Part shown: piece after piece, positions 17,001-25,935 of the stretch
Numbering within the stretch: position 1 is the first letter of the stretch
How the letters are laid out: every line of letters starts with the position of its first letter
Assembly: GCF_004784465.1 (NCBI RefSeq)
Contig: NZ_SRRU01000007.1
Location: forward strand, 63,091-127,090
DNA length: 64,000 nt
Reading direction: 5' to 3'
Source of the DNA: Streptomyces griseoluteus
Lineage (GTDB): Bacteria > Actinomycetota > Actinomycetes > Streptomycetales > Streptomycetaceae
Notes under the pieces: generated by a model
Databases searched by the model: none
What the model was told of the DNA's origin: nothing
What the model saw: the letters and a program-made list of their open reading frames with translations, nothing else
Made by a program: the position numbers and the translations under genes

Positions 17001-18197
17001 TCAGGCCGCCACACCGTCCCGGCGCAACGCCGCGATCTCGTCGTCCGTCATCCCCACGGCACGGAGCAGCGCGTCGGTGTGCCGGCCGAGCGCGGGCACG
17101 TCCCCCAGCCGCGTCTCCGCGCCGCCCGGCAGCGTGATGGGCGGCAGCAGCGCGCGCAGCGGCCCCACCGGCGAACCCACCCGCCGCCACCGCTCCCGCG
17201 CCGCGAGCTGCGGATGTTCGGCCAGCTCCGCCAGATCCCTGATCCGCGCACAGGCGATCCCCGCCGCCTCCAGCCGCGCCAGCGCCTCGTCCGCCGTCAT
17301 CTTGCCCAGCGCCCCGGCGACCAGCGCGTCGGTCCGCTCCCGCCCGGCCACCCGCGCCGCGTTGGTGGCGTACGCCGGGTCGTGCGCCAACTCCGGTCTG
17401 TCCAGTACCAGTTCGGCCAGCCGTCGCCACTCCCGGTCGTTCTGCACCGACAGCAGCACCCGGCCGCCGTCGGCGGTGGCATAGGAGTCGTAGGGCACGA
17501 TGACGGCGTGCGCCAGGCCGGTGCGCGCCGGGGGTTCGCCCCCGTGCATCGTGTGGTGCAGCGGGTGTCCCATCCACTCGGCGAGCGCCTCCAGCATCGA
17601 CACCTCCACCGGACCGCCCCGCCCGGTCGTGCCGCGCCGCACCAGCGCGGCCAGCACTCCGGAGAAGGCGTACATGGCCGCCGCGATGTCCGCCGCCGGG
17701 ATGCCCGCCTTCACCGGCCGCTCGGGCGTGCCGGTGACCGACACCAGCCCCGCCTCGCACTGCACGAGCATGTCGTACGCCCGCTTGTCCGCGTACGGTC
17801 CCGAGCCGCCGTACCCCGAGATGTCCACGGCGATCAGGCGCGGGTCGGCCGCGCACAGGGTGGCCGCGTCCAGGCCGAGGCGGGCCGCCGCGCCGTGCGC
17901 GAGGTTCTGCACGAACACGTCCGCGTCCGCGATCAGCCGCCGTACGACGTCCAGGCCGCGCCGGTCCTTCAGGTCCAGCGCGATGGACTCCTTGCCCCGG
18001 TTGCACCACACGAAGTGCGAGGCGAGGCCCTCGGCGGCGGTGTCGTAGCCGCGCGCGAAGTCACCGCCGTCGACCCGCTCCACCTTGATCACCCGGGCGC
18101 CCAGATCGGCCAGTTGACGGGTGGCGAAGGGCGCGGACACGGCCTGTTCGACGGCGACGACGGTGACGCCCTCCAGGGGCGGCGGCAGCAGGTCCAT
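17001..18197 (-). CDS. CaiB/BaiF-type (class III) CoA-transferase
   Basis: 398 residues, the usual length. The N-terminal PLEGVTVVAVEQAVSAPFATRQLADLGARVIKVER and NRGKESIALDLKD are signature segments, and KRAYDMLVQCEAGL holds the Asp expected to form the aspartyl-CoA intermediate. The family moves CoA between carboxylic acids. No acyl-CoA ligase is adjacent, so the substrate is open. The upstream neighbour on the same strand is a restriction-type specificity protein, which gives no metabolic clue. Confidence 0.9.
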   Translation of the reverse strand: MDLLPPPLEGVTVVAVEQAVSAPFATRQLADLGARVIKVERVDGGDFARGYDTAAEGLASHFVWCNRGKESIALDLKDRRGLDVVRRLIADADVFVQNLAHGAAARLGLDAATLCAADPRLIAVDISGYGGSGPYADKRAYDMLVQCEAGLVSVTGTPERPVKAGIPAADIAAAMYAFSGVLAALVRRGTTGRGGPVEVSMLEALAEWMGHPLHHTMHGGEPPARTGLAHAVIVPYDSYATADGGRVLLSVQNDREWRRLAELVLDRPELAHDPAYATNAARVAGRERTDALVAGALGKMTADEALARLEAAGIACARIRDLAELAEHPQLAARERWRRVGSPVGPLRALLPPITLPGGAETRLGDVPALGRHTDALLRAVGMTDDEIAALRRDGVAA

Positions 18198-18244
18198 GCC
18201 CGCGATGATCTCCCGGCGGGCCCCCGCTGTCACCCGGCACTCTG

Positions 18245-19372
18245 CTACAGCAGGGCGAACTGCCCCTCCGGGCCCTCCTCCTGGTGGTCCAGCACCGAGG
18301 CGGGGCGGCGGGTCGGGGGCGCGGGTGGGAGAACTCCGGCCGTGCGCAGATCGGTTCCCGTGATCGGCTCCGGCACCGGCTCCGGGCCGGGGAGTTCGGT
18401 CAGGAGGGTCAGCACCGTGATCAGCTCCAGCAGCTCCGAGGTCCAGCTCTGGGGCCAGGTGCGGGGGCCGATCGCGGCCAGGGTGCCCGGTTCGCCGGGG
18501 GTCGTACGGGCCGCGAACCAGGCCTCCAGCGTGCGGACCCCGGCCACCTCGTGCTCCCAGGCCGCGCGCGGGACGGGGGAGACCCGGCCCTCGTCCAGGT
18601 ACAGGGTCTCGTCCTCGGCGTCGTGGCGCAGGGTGCGCGGGTACGGGGGCAGCGGCGCGCGGACGTACGGGCGGCGGCCGCCGGGCAGCTTGGGGCGCTC
18701 CCCGTCCCGGCGCATCAGCCACAGCGCGCGCCGGCCCGCCTCCACACCCCGCGCCCACACCTCCCGGTCCCCGGTGAGCGGCACGGTGAGGTCGGCCTGG
18801 ACGGCGGCCAGCGTCCACGCCAGCACGTCCGCCGCCGTGGGCCGGGAGCCGAGCCGCGCGGCCAGCTCGTCCAACAGGCCCGGCACCAGGTTGGGTTCGG
18901 CGCCGCCGGGACGCCGGTACAGCGGGCGGATACGCCCCGTCGCGAGGGTCGGCGGCAGCGAGGTCGCCAGCAGCCCGGCGCCCGCCTCCACCACGAACAC
19001 CTGGTGCTCGTCCGCCACCCGCCACAGCTCCGGGCGGGCGAGGTCGATCAGCCGGTGGTCCGGGATCAGCCAGCGCTCGTCGAACGGCGCCGCCAGCACC
19101 CGCACCGGCTCCGGACACGGCCCCGAGGCCCGCGCCAGCCGCTCGGTACCCGTGTTCCGGCCGGGCAACTGGGCCACCGCCGAGTTGACGGTGCGCGACC
19201 GGGTCGGCTCCAACAGGGCCTCCCGCTCCGCCCCCTCCGCCGCCAGCAGAGCAGTCCAGCGGGCCTTCAGGGACGCCGGATCGGGTGCCGTCGGCCAGGC
19301 GCGGCCCGGTCGCAGCGGTGCGACGGACCACGGCATGAGGTCCGCCAGCGGCGGCGCGTCCTCGTACGTCAC
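18245..19372 (-). CDS. Stand-alone type ISP restriction specificity-domain-like protein
   Basis: 375 residues. The segments RVLAAPFDERWLIPDHRLIDLARPELWRVADEHQVFVVE and LYLDEGRVSPVPRAAWEHEVAGVRTLEAWFAAR resemble the C-terminal target-recognition domain of single-chain type ISP restriction-modification enzymes (LlaBIII group). No helicase, nuclease or methyltransferase motif is present here or next door, so this would be an orphan recognition domain. GTG is chosen as start; the frame upstream of it is low complexity. Domain identity is remembered from family texture, not computed, so moderate confidence. Its role could be DNA binding unrelated to restriction. Confidence 0.6.
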   Translation of the reverse strand: MTYEDAPPLADLMPWSVAPLRPGRAWPTAPDPASLKARWTALLAAEGAEREALLEPTRSRTVNSAVAQLPGRNTGTERLARASGPCPEPVRVLAAPFDERWLIPDHRLIDLARPELWRVADEHQVFVVEAGAGLLATSLPPTLATGRIRPLYRRPGGAEPNLVPGLLDELAARLGSRPTAADVLAWTLAAVQADLTVPLTGDREVWARGVEAGRRALWLMRRDGERPKLPGGRRPYVRAPLPPYPRTLRHDAEDETLYLDEGRVSPVPRAAWEHEVAGVRTLEAWFAARTTPGEPGTLAAIGPRTWPQSWTSELLELITVLTLLTELPGPEPVPEPITGTDLRTAGVLPPAPPTRRPASVLDHQEEGPEGQFALL

Positions 19373-19425
19373 GCCCGGAATGCTACGGCCTCGGCCCGCA
19401 CGGGGTACGGGAACGGGGGCGGCGC

Positions 19426-20175
19426 TCAGGTCGCCTCCAGGGTGACGGTGAAGGAGAAGCGGTCGCCCCGGTAGTGGATGACGGCCACGTCCAGCACCCG
19501 CCCCGCGGAGTCGTAGGTGACCCCCGTGTAGTGCAGGATCGGGCTCAGCAGCGGTACCTCCAGCAGGCGGGCGGTCTCCGGGTCGGCGAGCCGGGCCTCC
19601 ACCGTGTCGGTGATCCGGCTGATGTCGGCGCCCACCACGTCCCGCAGCACCTTGGTCATCGGCCAGCGGGCCAGATCGGCCGGGTCGACCCGGTCGGCCA
19701 GTTCCGGGCGCACATGGTTGACGGCGTGGTTGGTCGGCTCGCCGGTCTTCGCGTCCCCGCGCAGCCGGTGGTAGACCGCCACCTCGGCGAGGTCCGGGAA
19801 GTGCTCCGCCCACAGGGGCGGCACCGGAACCCGCGCCACGTCCAGCAGTTCGGCCGTCATCCCGGACTGCTGGGCCACGATCGCGTCCACCGAGCCCAGC
19901 AGCCTGACCGGCGCCCCGCGCCGTGCCCCCGGCTCGATGAAGGTGCCGCGCCGCCGGTGCCGGCTGATCAGCCCCTCGTCCTCCAGCTCCTTCAGCGCCT
20001 GCCGCATCGTCAGCACGCTCACTCCGTAGTGCCCGGCCAGCCGCTCCTCGGTGGGCAGCCGCAGCGGGTCCTCGGGGGAGCGGCCCAGGATGGAGGCCCG
20101 CAGCGACTGCGACACCTGGTACCAGAGCGGCAGCTTGCGGTTCAGGACGATCGAGTCCGGGGCGAAAGAGGTCAC
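19426..20175 (-). CDS. GntR/HutC-family transcriptional regulator
   Basis: 249 residues. Winged helix-turn-helix at residues about 10-80 (LPLWYQVSQSLRASIL, LPTEERLAGHYGVSVLTMRQALKELEDEGLISRHRRRGTFI), then a UbiC/chorismate-lyase-type effector domain (DAIVAQQSG ... LEVPLLSPILHYTGVTYDSAGRVLDVAVIHYRGDRF). It lies directly downstream of hmgA on the same strand (60 bases apart), so it may sense an aromatic catabolite and control hmgA; that is inference. The GTG start is chosen from the position of the domain. Confidence 0.88.
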   Translation of the reverse strand: MTSFAPDSIVLNRKLPLWYQVSQSLRASILGRSPEDPLRLPTEERLAGHYGVSVLTMRQALKELEDEGLISRHRRRGTFIEPGARRGAPVRLLGSVDAIVAQQSGMTAELLDVARVPVPPLWAEHFPDLAEVAVYHRLRGDAKTGEPTNHAVNHVRPELADRVDPADLARWPMTKVLRDVVGADISRITDTVEARLADPETARLLEVPLLSPILHYTGVTYDSAGRVLDVAVIHYRGDRFSFTVTLEAT

Positions 20176-20235
20176 TCGGCTATCCGTACCTGTCCGGACC
20201 GGTCGGCGCAACGGAGCGGTCGCACATGGGAGTTG

Positions 20236-21585
20236 TCACGAGGTGCGGAAGTGCGGCTCCAGTCCGCGCCACACGTCGTCGTAGCCCCGCTGGAGGTGGT
20301 CCGCCCGGGCCGCCTCCGGGGTGAGGGCGATCGGCCAGCGGGTCTCGAACATGAAGGCCAGCCCGTCGTCGATCCGCTGCGGGCGCAGCTCGGCCGCGCT
20401 CGCCCGGTCGAAGGTCTCCCGGTCCGGGCCGTGCGCCGACATCATGTTGTGCAGCGAGCCCCCGCCGGGCACGAACCCCTCCGCCTTGGCGTCGTAGGCG
20501 CCCTCGATCAGGCCCATGTACTCGCTCATCACGTTCCGGTGGAAGTACGGCGGCCGGAACGTGTCCTCGCCGACCAGCCAGCGCGGGGCGAACACCACGA
20601 AGTCGGCGCCCGCCAGACCCGGAGTGTCCGAGGGGGAGGTCAGGACCGTGAAGATGGACGGGTCCGGGTGGTCGTAGGAGATGGTGCCCATCACATTGAA
20701 CCGGCGCAGGTCATAGGCGTAGGGCACATAGTTGCCGTGCCAGGCGACCACGTCGAGCGGGGAGTGGTCGTAGGTCGCCGTCCAGAGGTTGCCGCAGAAC
20801 TTGTTGACCACCTCCACCGGGCCCTCGACGTCCTCGTACGCGGCGACCGGCGCCCGGAAGTCGCGCGCGTTGGCCAGGCCGTTGGCGCCGATGGGGCCCA
20901 GGTCGGGGAGCCGGAAGGGCGCGCCATAGTTCTCGCACACATAACCCCGTGCCGAGTCGTCCAGCAGCTCCACACGGAACCGGACCCCACGGGGGATGAG
21001 GGCCACCTGTGCGGGCTCCACATGGAGGCGGCCGAACTCCGTGTGCAGCAGCAGTCCGCCCCGCTCGGGGACGAGCAGCAGCTCCCCGTCGGCGTCCGAG
21101 AACACGCGCTCCATCGAGGAGTTGGCGTGATACAGGTGCACGGCCATGCCGCTGCGCTGGGTCGCGTCGCCGTTGCCGCCCAGCGTCCACAGGCCGGCCA
21201 GGAAGTCGGTGCCCGGCAGTGGCTCGGGCAGCGGGCTCCAGCGCAGCCGGTTGGGGTCGGGCACGGTCTCGGTGAAGGGGGCGGTGCGGATCGCGCCGTT
21301 GGCGGTGCGGGTGAAGGCGGGGTGCGCGGCCGAGGGCCGGATGCGGTAGAGCCAGGAGCGGCGGTTGTGGGCGCGGGGCTCGGTGAACGCCGTCCCGCTG
21401 AGCTGTTCCGCGTACAGCCCGAGCGGTGCGCGCTGCGGTGAGTTGCGGCCCTCGGGCAGGGCGCCGGGCACCGCCTCGGAGGAGTGTTCGTTGCCGAACC
21501 CGGTCAGGTACGCCAGTGCCTCGGCGGTCTTCCGCGCTCCCCCACGCTCGAACCCGCTCGCGCGGGAGGTACCCCCATCGGTCAT
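20236..21585 (-). CDS. hmgA: Homogentisate 1,2-dioxygenase
   Basis: 449 residues, close to the usual 430-445. It opens the aromatic ring of homogentisate in tyrosine and phenylalanine catabolism, giving maleylacetoacetate. Signatures: [26 protein letters not shown] at the start, [17 protein letters not shown] and [14 protein letters not shown] at the iron site (His, Glu, His). ATG 21585 has an AAGGGAG ribosome site six bases upstream. Residues 4-17 ([14 protein letters not shown]) are encoded by an inserted-looking palindromic Streptomyces repeat that is absent from the family's normal N-terminus. A 12-bp inverted repeat lies 25 bases upstream of the start. Confidence 0.95.
   Translation of the reverse strand: MTDGGTSRASGFERGGARKTAEALAYLTGFGNEHSSEAVPGALPEGRNSPQRAPLGLYAEQLSGTAFTEPRAHNRRSWLYRIRPSAAHPAFTRTANGAIRTAPFTETVPDPNRLRWSPLPEPLPGTDFLAGLWTLGGNGDATQRSGMAVHLYHANSSMERVFSDADGELLLVPERGGLLLHTEFGRLHVEPAQVALIPRGVRFRVELLDDSARGYVCENYGAPFRLPDLGPIGANGLANARDFRAPVAAYEDVEGPVEVVNKFCGNLWTATYDHSPLDVVAWHGNYVPYAYDLRRFNVMGTISYDHPDPSIFTVLTSPSDTPGLAGADFVVFAPRWLVGEDTFRPPYFHRNVMSEYMGLIEGAYDAKAEGFVPGGGSLHNMMSAHGPDRETFDRASAAELRPQRIDDGLAFMFETRWPIALTPEAARADHLQRGYDDVWRGLEPHFRTS
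21535..21577. repeat. Streptomyces palindromic repeat inside the hmgA 5' coding region
   Basis: Read on the minus strand, the element starts GGGGGTACCTCCCGC, continues through a GCGAGCGGG segment and ends with CGTGGGGGAG. I recognise this as the short palindrome-bearing element scattered between genes in many Streptomyces genomes. Here it is in frame and encodes 14 residues of HmgA. Confidence 0.6.
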
Positions 21586-21609
21586 GATCGCTCCCTTGCG
21601 CACGCTTCT

Positions 21610-21643
21610 CCGGCATTCCTATGGAGCACCGTAGGAATGCCGG
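21610..21643. promoter_or_regulatory. 12-bp inverted repeat, candidate hmgA operator
   Basis: CCGGCATTCCTA (21610-21621) and TAGGAATGCCGG (21632-21643) are perfect inverted copies with a 10-base spacer, so equivalent half-site centres are about two helical turns apart. It sits between hmgA and the divergent TetR gene. Confidence 0.6.
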
Positions 21644-21780
21644 GGGGTGTGCGCAAGAGGCGGACGCGCCCTTCACCCGGCCGGGGCGCGAGAACCGGCC
21701 GCCCGGAGGACGTACGCAGGACGTAGGGGGACGTGCGAGGACTCCCCGCCCTTCTCGGCCTGCCCGTGGCGAGGCATCAT

Positions 21781-22395
21781 GTGGCCGTGCCCCATGTGAC
21801 ATCCCTCCGCCGCGCCCCCGTTCAGCGGCGCAGCGCCGAACGGCTGACCAGAATCCTCGACGCCTGCGCCGCCCTCCTGGACGAGGTCGGCTACGACGCC
21901 CTGACCACCCGCGCGGTCGCGGAGCGGGCCGGGGTGCCCATCGGCTCGGTGTACCGCTTCTTCGGCAACAAGCGGCAGATGGCCGACGCCCTCGCCCAGC
22001 GCAACCTGCGCCACTACACCGAGCACGTCACCACCCGGCTGAAGGAGGCGCCGCCCGGCGACTGGCGGGCCGCGATGGACGTCGTCCTGGACGAGTACCT
22101 CGGTATGAAGCGCACCGCGCCCGGCTTCGCCCTGGTGGACTTCGGCAACCAGATACCGGTCGGCACCCGCGGCGCCGCGCCCAACACCCGCGTCGCCGAC
22201 CGGCTGGGGGGACTCATCGCCGGCTATCTCGGCCGCACCCCCGACGACGACCTGCGCCGCGTCCTGCTGGTGGCCGTGGAGAGCGCGGACACCCTCATCC
22301 AGCTCGCCTTCAGCACCGACCCGGACGGCGACCCGGCGATCATCCACGAGACGCGGGAGCTGCTGCGGGCCTATCTGGGCCGCGTACTCGACTGA
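21781..22395 (+). CDS. TetR-family regulator
   Basis: 204 residues. The DNA-binding domain is at about residues 12-60 (RRSAERLTRILDACAALLDEVGYDALTTRAVAERAGVPIGSVYRFFGNKRQMADAL), followed by a helical ligand domain. GTG 21781 is chosen because GAGG sits six bases upstream; GTG at 21787 and 21796 are alternatives. It is divergent from hmgA and precedes a molybdopterin oxidoreductase gene by 90 bases. Either could be its target; the inverted repeat upstream of hmgA and the palindrome at 22421-22440 are candidate sites. Confidence 0.85.
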   Translation: MAVPHVTSLRRAPVQRRSAERLTRILDACAALLDEVGYDALTTRAVAERAGVPIGSVYRFFGNKRQMADALAQRNLRHYTEHVTTRLKEAPPGDWRAAMDVVLDEYLGMKRTAPGFALVDFGNQIPVGTRGAAPNTRVADRLGGLIAGYLGRTPDDDLRRVLLVAVESADTLIQLAFSTDPDGDPAIIHETRELLRAYLGRVLD

Positions 22396-22420
22396 AACCG
22401 GCCCACAGGGCTCCCCACCA

Positions 22421-22440
22421 TGCCTACCGGTCGGTATGCT
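22421..22440. promoter_or_regulatory. TetR-type palindrome upstream of molybdopterin oxidoreductase (ATACCGACCGGT family, site 1)
   Basis: On the minus strand it reads ATACCGACCGGTAGGCA. It shares the core ATACCGACCGGT with sites at 38181 and 42053. It is about 46 bases before the GTG of the oxidoreductase gene, a position that suits repression. Confidence 0.5.
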
Positions 22441-22485
22441 CGCCCGAGCCGGTACGGCCGTGCCGTCGACCCTCCGGGAGGACCC

Positions 22486-24744
22486 GTGCCCCGCACCGCC
22501 CTGCGAATCTGCCCCCTGTGCGAGGCCACCTGCGGCCTGACCCTCACCATCGAGGGCACCCGCGTCACCGCCGCCCGGGGTGACCGGGACGACGTGTTCA
22601 GCAAGGGCTTCATCTGCCCCAAGGGCGCCTCCTTCGGCGCGCTGGACGCCGACCCCGACCGGCTGCGCACCCCGCTGGTCCGCGAGAACGGCGAGCTGCG
22701 CGAGGCCAGTTGGGAGGAGGCGTTCGACGCCGTGGCGCGCGGCCTGCGTCCCGTCGTGGAGCGGTACGGCGCCGACGCCCTCGGGGTGGTTCTCGGCAAC
22801 CCCAACGTGCACACCATGGCCGGTGCCCTCTACCCGACCGTGCTGCTCGGCGCGGTCCGCACCCGCTCCCTGTTCACCGCCTCCACGGTCGACCAGATGC
22901 CCAAGCACGTCTCCAGCGGCCTGCTGTTCGGCGACGCCAACGCCATCCCGGTGCCCGACCTGGACCACACCGACCACCTCCTGCTGATCGGCGCCAACCC
23001 GCTGGAGTCCAACGGCAGTCTGTGCACCGCGCCCGACTTCCCCGGCAAGCTGAAGGCGCTCAAGGCGCGCGGCGGACGCCTCACCGTGGTGGACCCCCGC
23101 CGCACCCGCACCGCCAAACTGGCCGACCGGCACCTCGCCATCCGGCCCGGCGCCGACGCCCTGCTCCTCGCCGCGATGACCAACGTGCTGTTCGAGGAGG
23201 GACTCGTCGACCTCGGGGACCTCGCGCCGCACGTCGACGGGCTCTCCGAACTCCGCGAAGCGATCGAGGACTTCACCCCCGAGGCCGTCGCCGGAGCCTG
23301 TGACGTCGACCCGGACACCATCCGCGCCCTCGCCCGTGAACTCGCCGCCGCCCCCACCGCCGCCGTGTACGCCCGCATCGGCAGCTGCACCGTCCCGCAC
23401 GGCACCCTGGCGAGCTGGCTGGTCGACGTGCTCAACACCCTCACCGGCAACCTCGACCGCCCCGGTGGCGCCCTCTTCCCCCAGGCCGCCACCGACCGCA
23501 CCCCCCGTCCGGCGGGCCCCGGCCGGGGCTTCTCCCTCGGCCGCTGGCACTCCCGCGTACGGCGACTGCCCGAGGCCAAGGGGGAGTTGCCGCTCTCCGC
23601 GCTCGCCGAGGAGATCGACACCGCCACCCCCGAGGGCGAGCCCCTGCGCGCGCTGATCGTGATCGCCGCCAACCCGGTGCTGTCCGCGCCCGACGGCAAC
23701 CGGCTCGACAAGGCCCTGGGCTCGCTGGACTTCATGGTCAGCGTCGACCCCTACCTCAACGAGACCTCCCGCCACGCGCACGTCGTCCTGCCCCCGCCGC
23801 CGCCCGCGCAGAGCCCGCACCACGACTTCGCCTTCAACACCCTGGCCGTCCGCAACCAGGTCCGCTACACCCGGCCCGCCGTCCCGCTGGAGCCCGGCCG
23901 GATGGCCGAGACCGAGATACTCGCCCGGCTGATCCTCGCCGCGAGCGGCATGCACGGCGCGGACCCGGCAGCCGTCGACACCATGGTGATCGACCAGACC
24001 CTCGGCAAGGCCGTCCAGGAACCCCACTCCCCGGTCCACGGCCGCGACCCGCGCGAGCTGGCCGCCCTGCTCACCGGCGCCGACGGACCCGAGCGCCGCC
24101 TCGACCTGATGCTGCGCCTCGGCCCCTACGGCGACGGCTTCGGCGCCCGCCCCGACGGGCTCACCCTCGCCCGGCTGCTCGACCACCCGCACGGCATCGA
24201 CCTCGGCCCGCTCCGCCCGCGCCTGCCGCAGCCGCTGAAGACACCCAGCGGCAGGATCGAGCTGCTGCCCGCGCCCCTCGCCGCCGACCTGCCCCGGCTG
24301 CGCGAGGCCCTGCGTGAGCGGCCCACCGGGCTCGTCCTCGTCGGCCGCCGCCATCTGCGCTCCAACAACAGCTGGCTGCACAACGTGCCCGCCCTCACCG
24401 GCGGCACCAACCGCTGCACCCTGCACCTCCACCCCGAGGACGCCGAGCGCCTCGGTGTGCGCGACGGCGAACCGGTGCGCATCAAGGGCGCCGGGGGAGA
24501 GGTGACCGCGCCCGCCGAGGTCACCGACGCCATCCGGCCCGGCGTGGTCAGCCTCCCGCACGGCTGGGGTCACAACCGTCCCGGTACCCGGCTGGGCCAC
24601 GCCGGCCGCGAACCAGGCGTCAACGTCAACCAGCTCCTCGACGGCACCCTCCTCGATCCCCTGTCCGGCAACGCCGTCCTCAACGGCATCCCGGTCCGGG
24701 TCGGCCCCGCCGGCGTCCCGGCAGCCCTGGCGCCGGAAAACTAA
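22486..24744 (+). CDS. Molybdopterin-dependent oxidoreductase with 4Fe-4S site
   Basis: 752 residues. The N-terminal cysteines C9, C12, C16 and C44 (CPLCEATC ... FICPKG) form the iron-sulfur motif of the DMSO-reductase superfamily. The central molybdopterin domain has LLLIGANPLESNGS and VVDPRRTRTAKLADRHLAIRPGADALLL, and the C-terminal MopB domain follows SNNSWLHN. There is no Tat signal, so it works in the cytoplasm. The residue before NPLESNGS gives no clear Cys/SeCys/Ser ligand assignment. Substrate unknown; formate dehydrogenase-like or other. GTG is chosen from the CGGGAG ribosome site at 22475. Confidence 0.88.
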   Translation: MPRTALRICPLCEATCGLTLTIEGTRVTAARGDRDDVFSKGFICPKGASFGALDADPDRLRTPLVRENGELREASWEEAFDAVARGLRPVVERYGADALGVVLGNPNVHTMAGALYPTVLLGAVRTRSLFTASTVDQMPKHVSSGLLFGDANAIPVPDLDHTDHLLLIGANPLESNGSLCTAPDFPGKLKALKARGGRLTVVDPRRTRTAKLADRHLAIRPGADALLLAAMTNVLFEEGLVDLGDLAPHVDGLSELREAIEDFTPEAVAGACDVDPDTIRALARELAAAPTAAVYARIGSCTVPHGTLASWLVDVLNTLTGNLDRPGGALFPQAATDRTPRPAGPGRGFSLGRWHSRVRRLPEAKGELPLSALAEEIDTATPEGEPLRALIVIAANPVLSAPDGNRLDKALGSLDFMVSVDPYLNETSRHAHVVLPPPPPAQSPHHDFAFNTLAVRNQVRYTRPAVPLEPGRMAETEILARLILAASGMHGADPAAVDTMVIDQTLGKAVQEPHSPVHGRDPRELAALLTGADGPERRLDLMLRLGPYGDGFGARPDGLTLARLLDHPHGIDLGPLRPRLPQPLKTPSGRIELLPAPLAADLPRLREALRERPTGLVLVGRRHLRSNNSWLHNVPALTGGTNRCTLHLHPEDAERLGVRDGEPVRIKGAGGEVTAPAEVTDAIRPGVVSLPHGWGHNRPGTRLGHAGREPGVNVNQLLDGTLLDPLSGNAVLNGIPVRVGPAGVPAALAPEN

Positions 24745-24756
24745 CGCCGCTAGTTT
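24738..24756. promoter_or_regulatory. Candidate TetR operator AAACTA-N7-TAGTTT upstream of alcohol dehydrogenase
   Basis: A 6-7-6 inverted repeat, AAACTAACGCCGCTAGTTT, overlapping the previous stop codon and 76 bases before the dehydrogenase start. It matches the element at 28329-28347 between the TetR and acyl-CoA dehydrogenase genes at 14 of 19 positions (reading the same strand), including both outer arms. Confidence 0.6.
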
Positions 24757-24831
24757 GGTGCGCCGGCGGGCACGCGTCCGCCGGGTACCTCCGGGCCACC
24801 GTCGCCCCAGCTTCCGAGGAGACCGCGCGCG

Positions 24832-25914
24832 ATGACCGTACGAGCCGCCGTCCTGCCCGCCGTCGGGGCACCGCTGGAGATCACCGGGATCGAACTGCCC
24901 GAGCCGGGGCCCGGCCAGGTGCGGGTGCGCCTGGCCGCCGCCGGGGTCTGCCACTCCGACCTGTCGCTGTCCAACGGCACCATGCGGGTGCCGGTACCGG
25001 CGGTGCTCGGCCACGAGGGCGCGGGCACCGTGACCGCCGTGGGGGAGGGGGTGGCGGGGCTCGTACCCGGTACGCCGGTGGTGCTCAACTGGGCTCCCGC
25101 GTGCGGAGGCTGCCCGGCCTGTGCGCGGGGTGAGGTCTGGCTGTGCGGGCACGCCCTGGAGGGCGCCGCCCGGGTCCACGCCCGTACGGCCGACGGCACC
25201 GAACTCCATCCCGGCCTCAACGTGGGCGCGTTCGCCGAGGAGACCGTCGTACCGGCCGCCTGCGCGCTGCCGCTGCCCGAGGGGGTTCCGCTCACCGACG
25301 CGGCCCTGCTCGGCTGCGCCGTCCTCACCGGGTACGGCGCCGTCCACCACTCGGCGCGGGTCCAGCCCGGCGAGACGGTCGCCGTCTTCGGCGTCGGCGG
25401 GGTCGGCCTCGCCACCCTCCAGGCTGCCCGGATCGCGGGCGCGGCCCGGATCGTCGCCGTGGACGTCTCGCCGCGGAAGGAGGAGCTGGCCCGCGCCTGC
25501 GGCGCCACCGACTTCGTCCTCGCCGACGAGCAGACCCCGCGCGCCGTCCGCGCCCTCACCGACAAGCAGGGCGTCGACGTCGCCGTGGAGTGCGCGGGCC
25601 GGGCCCAGAGCATCCGTGCCGCCTGGGAATCCACCCGCCGGGGCGGCCGCACCACGGTCGTCGGCATCGGCGGCAAGGACGAGCAGGTCACCTTCAACGC
25701 CCTGGAGATCTTCCACTGGGGCCGCACCCTCACCGGCTGCGTCTACGGCAACTCCGACCCCGCCCGCGACCTCCCGGCCATCGCCACCCACATCCGTGAA
25801 GGCCGCCTGGACCTTTCGGCCCTGGTGACGGAACACATCACCCTGAAGGACATCCCGACAGCTTTCGAGGACATGCTGGCGGGCCGGGGAGGGCGAGCGC
25901 TGGTGGTGTTCTAG
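24832..25914 (+). CDS. Zinc-dependent alcohol dehydrogenase (class III / NDMA-type MDR)
   Basis: 360 residues. Catalytic zinc ligands lie in GVCHSDLS and GHEGAGTV, and the structural zinc lobe is CGGCPACARGEVWLC. The Rossmann motif is VFGVGGVGLATLQ. This matches the long-chain MDR alcohol dehydrogenases used for alcohol or aldehyde oxidation with NAD or a tightly bound cofactor. It follows the molybdopterin oxidoreductase gene on the same strand after 87 bases that contain a palindrome, so it probably has its own promoter. Confidence 0.92.
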   Translation: MTVRAAVLPAVGAPLEITGIELPEPGPGQVRVRLAAAGVCHSDLSLSNGTMRVPVPAVLGHEGAGTVTAVGEGVAGLVPGTPVVLNWAPACGGCPACARGEVWLCGHALEGAARVHARTADGTELHPGLNVGAFAEETVVPAACALPLPEGVPLTDAALLGCAVLTGYGAVHHSARVQPGETVAVFGVGGVGLATLQAARIAGAARIVAVDVSPRKEELARACGATDFVLADEQTPRAVRALTDKQGVDVAVECAGRAQSIRAAWESTRRGGRTTVVGIGGKDEQVTFNALEIFHWGRTLTGCVYGNSDPARDLPAIATHIREGRLDLSALVTEHITLKDIPTAFEDMLAGRGGRALVVF

Positions 25915-25935
25915 GGGGAGACACCCCCTGGGGGC

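Noticed and set aside
20190-20206. GTCCGGACCGGTCGG before the HutC-type regulator as a fourth ATACCGACCGGT site
   Set aside because: It lacks the ATACCGAC half and is expected by chance in DNA this GC-rich.
21673-25836. A 1,387-residue minus-strand frame
   Set aside because: It is the antisense shadow of the TetR, molybdopterin oxidoreductase and alcohol dehydrogenase genes, which have clear domains on the plus strand.
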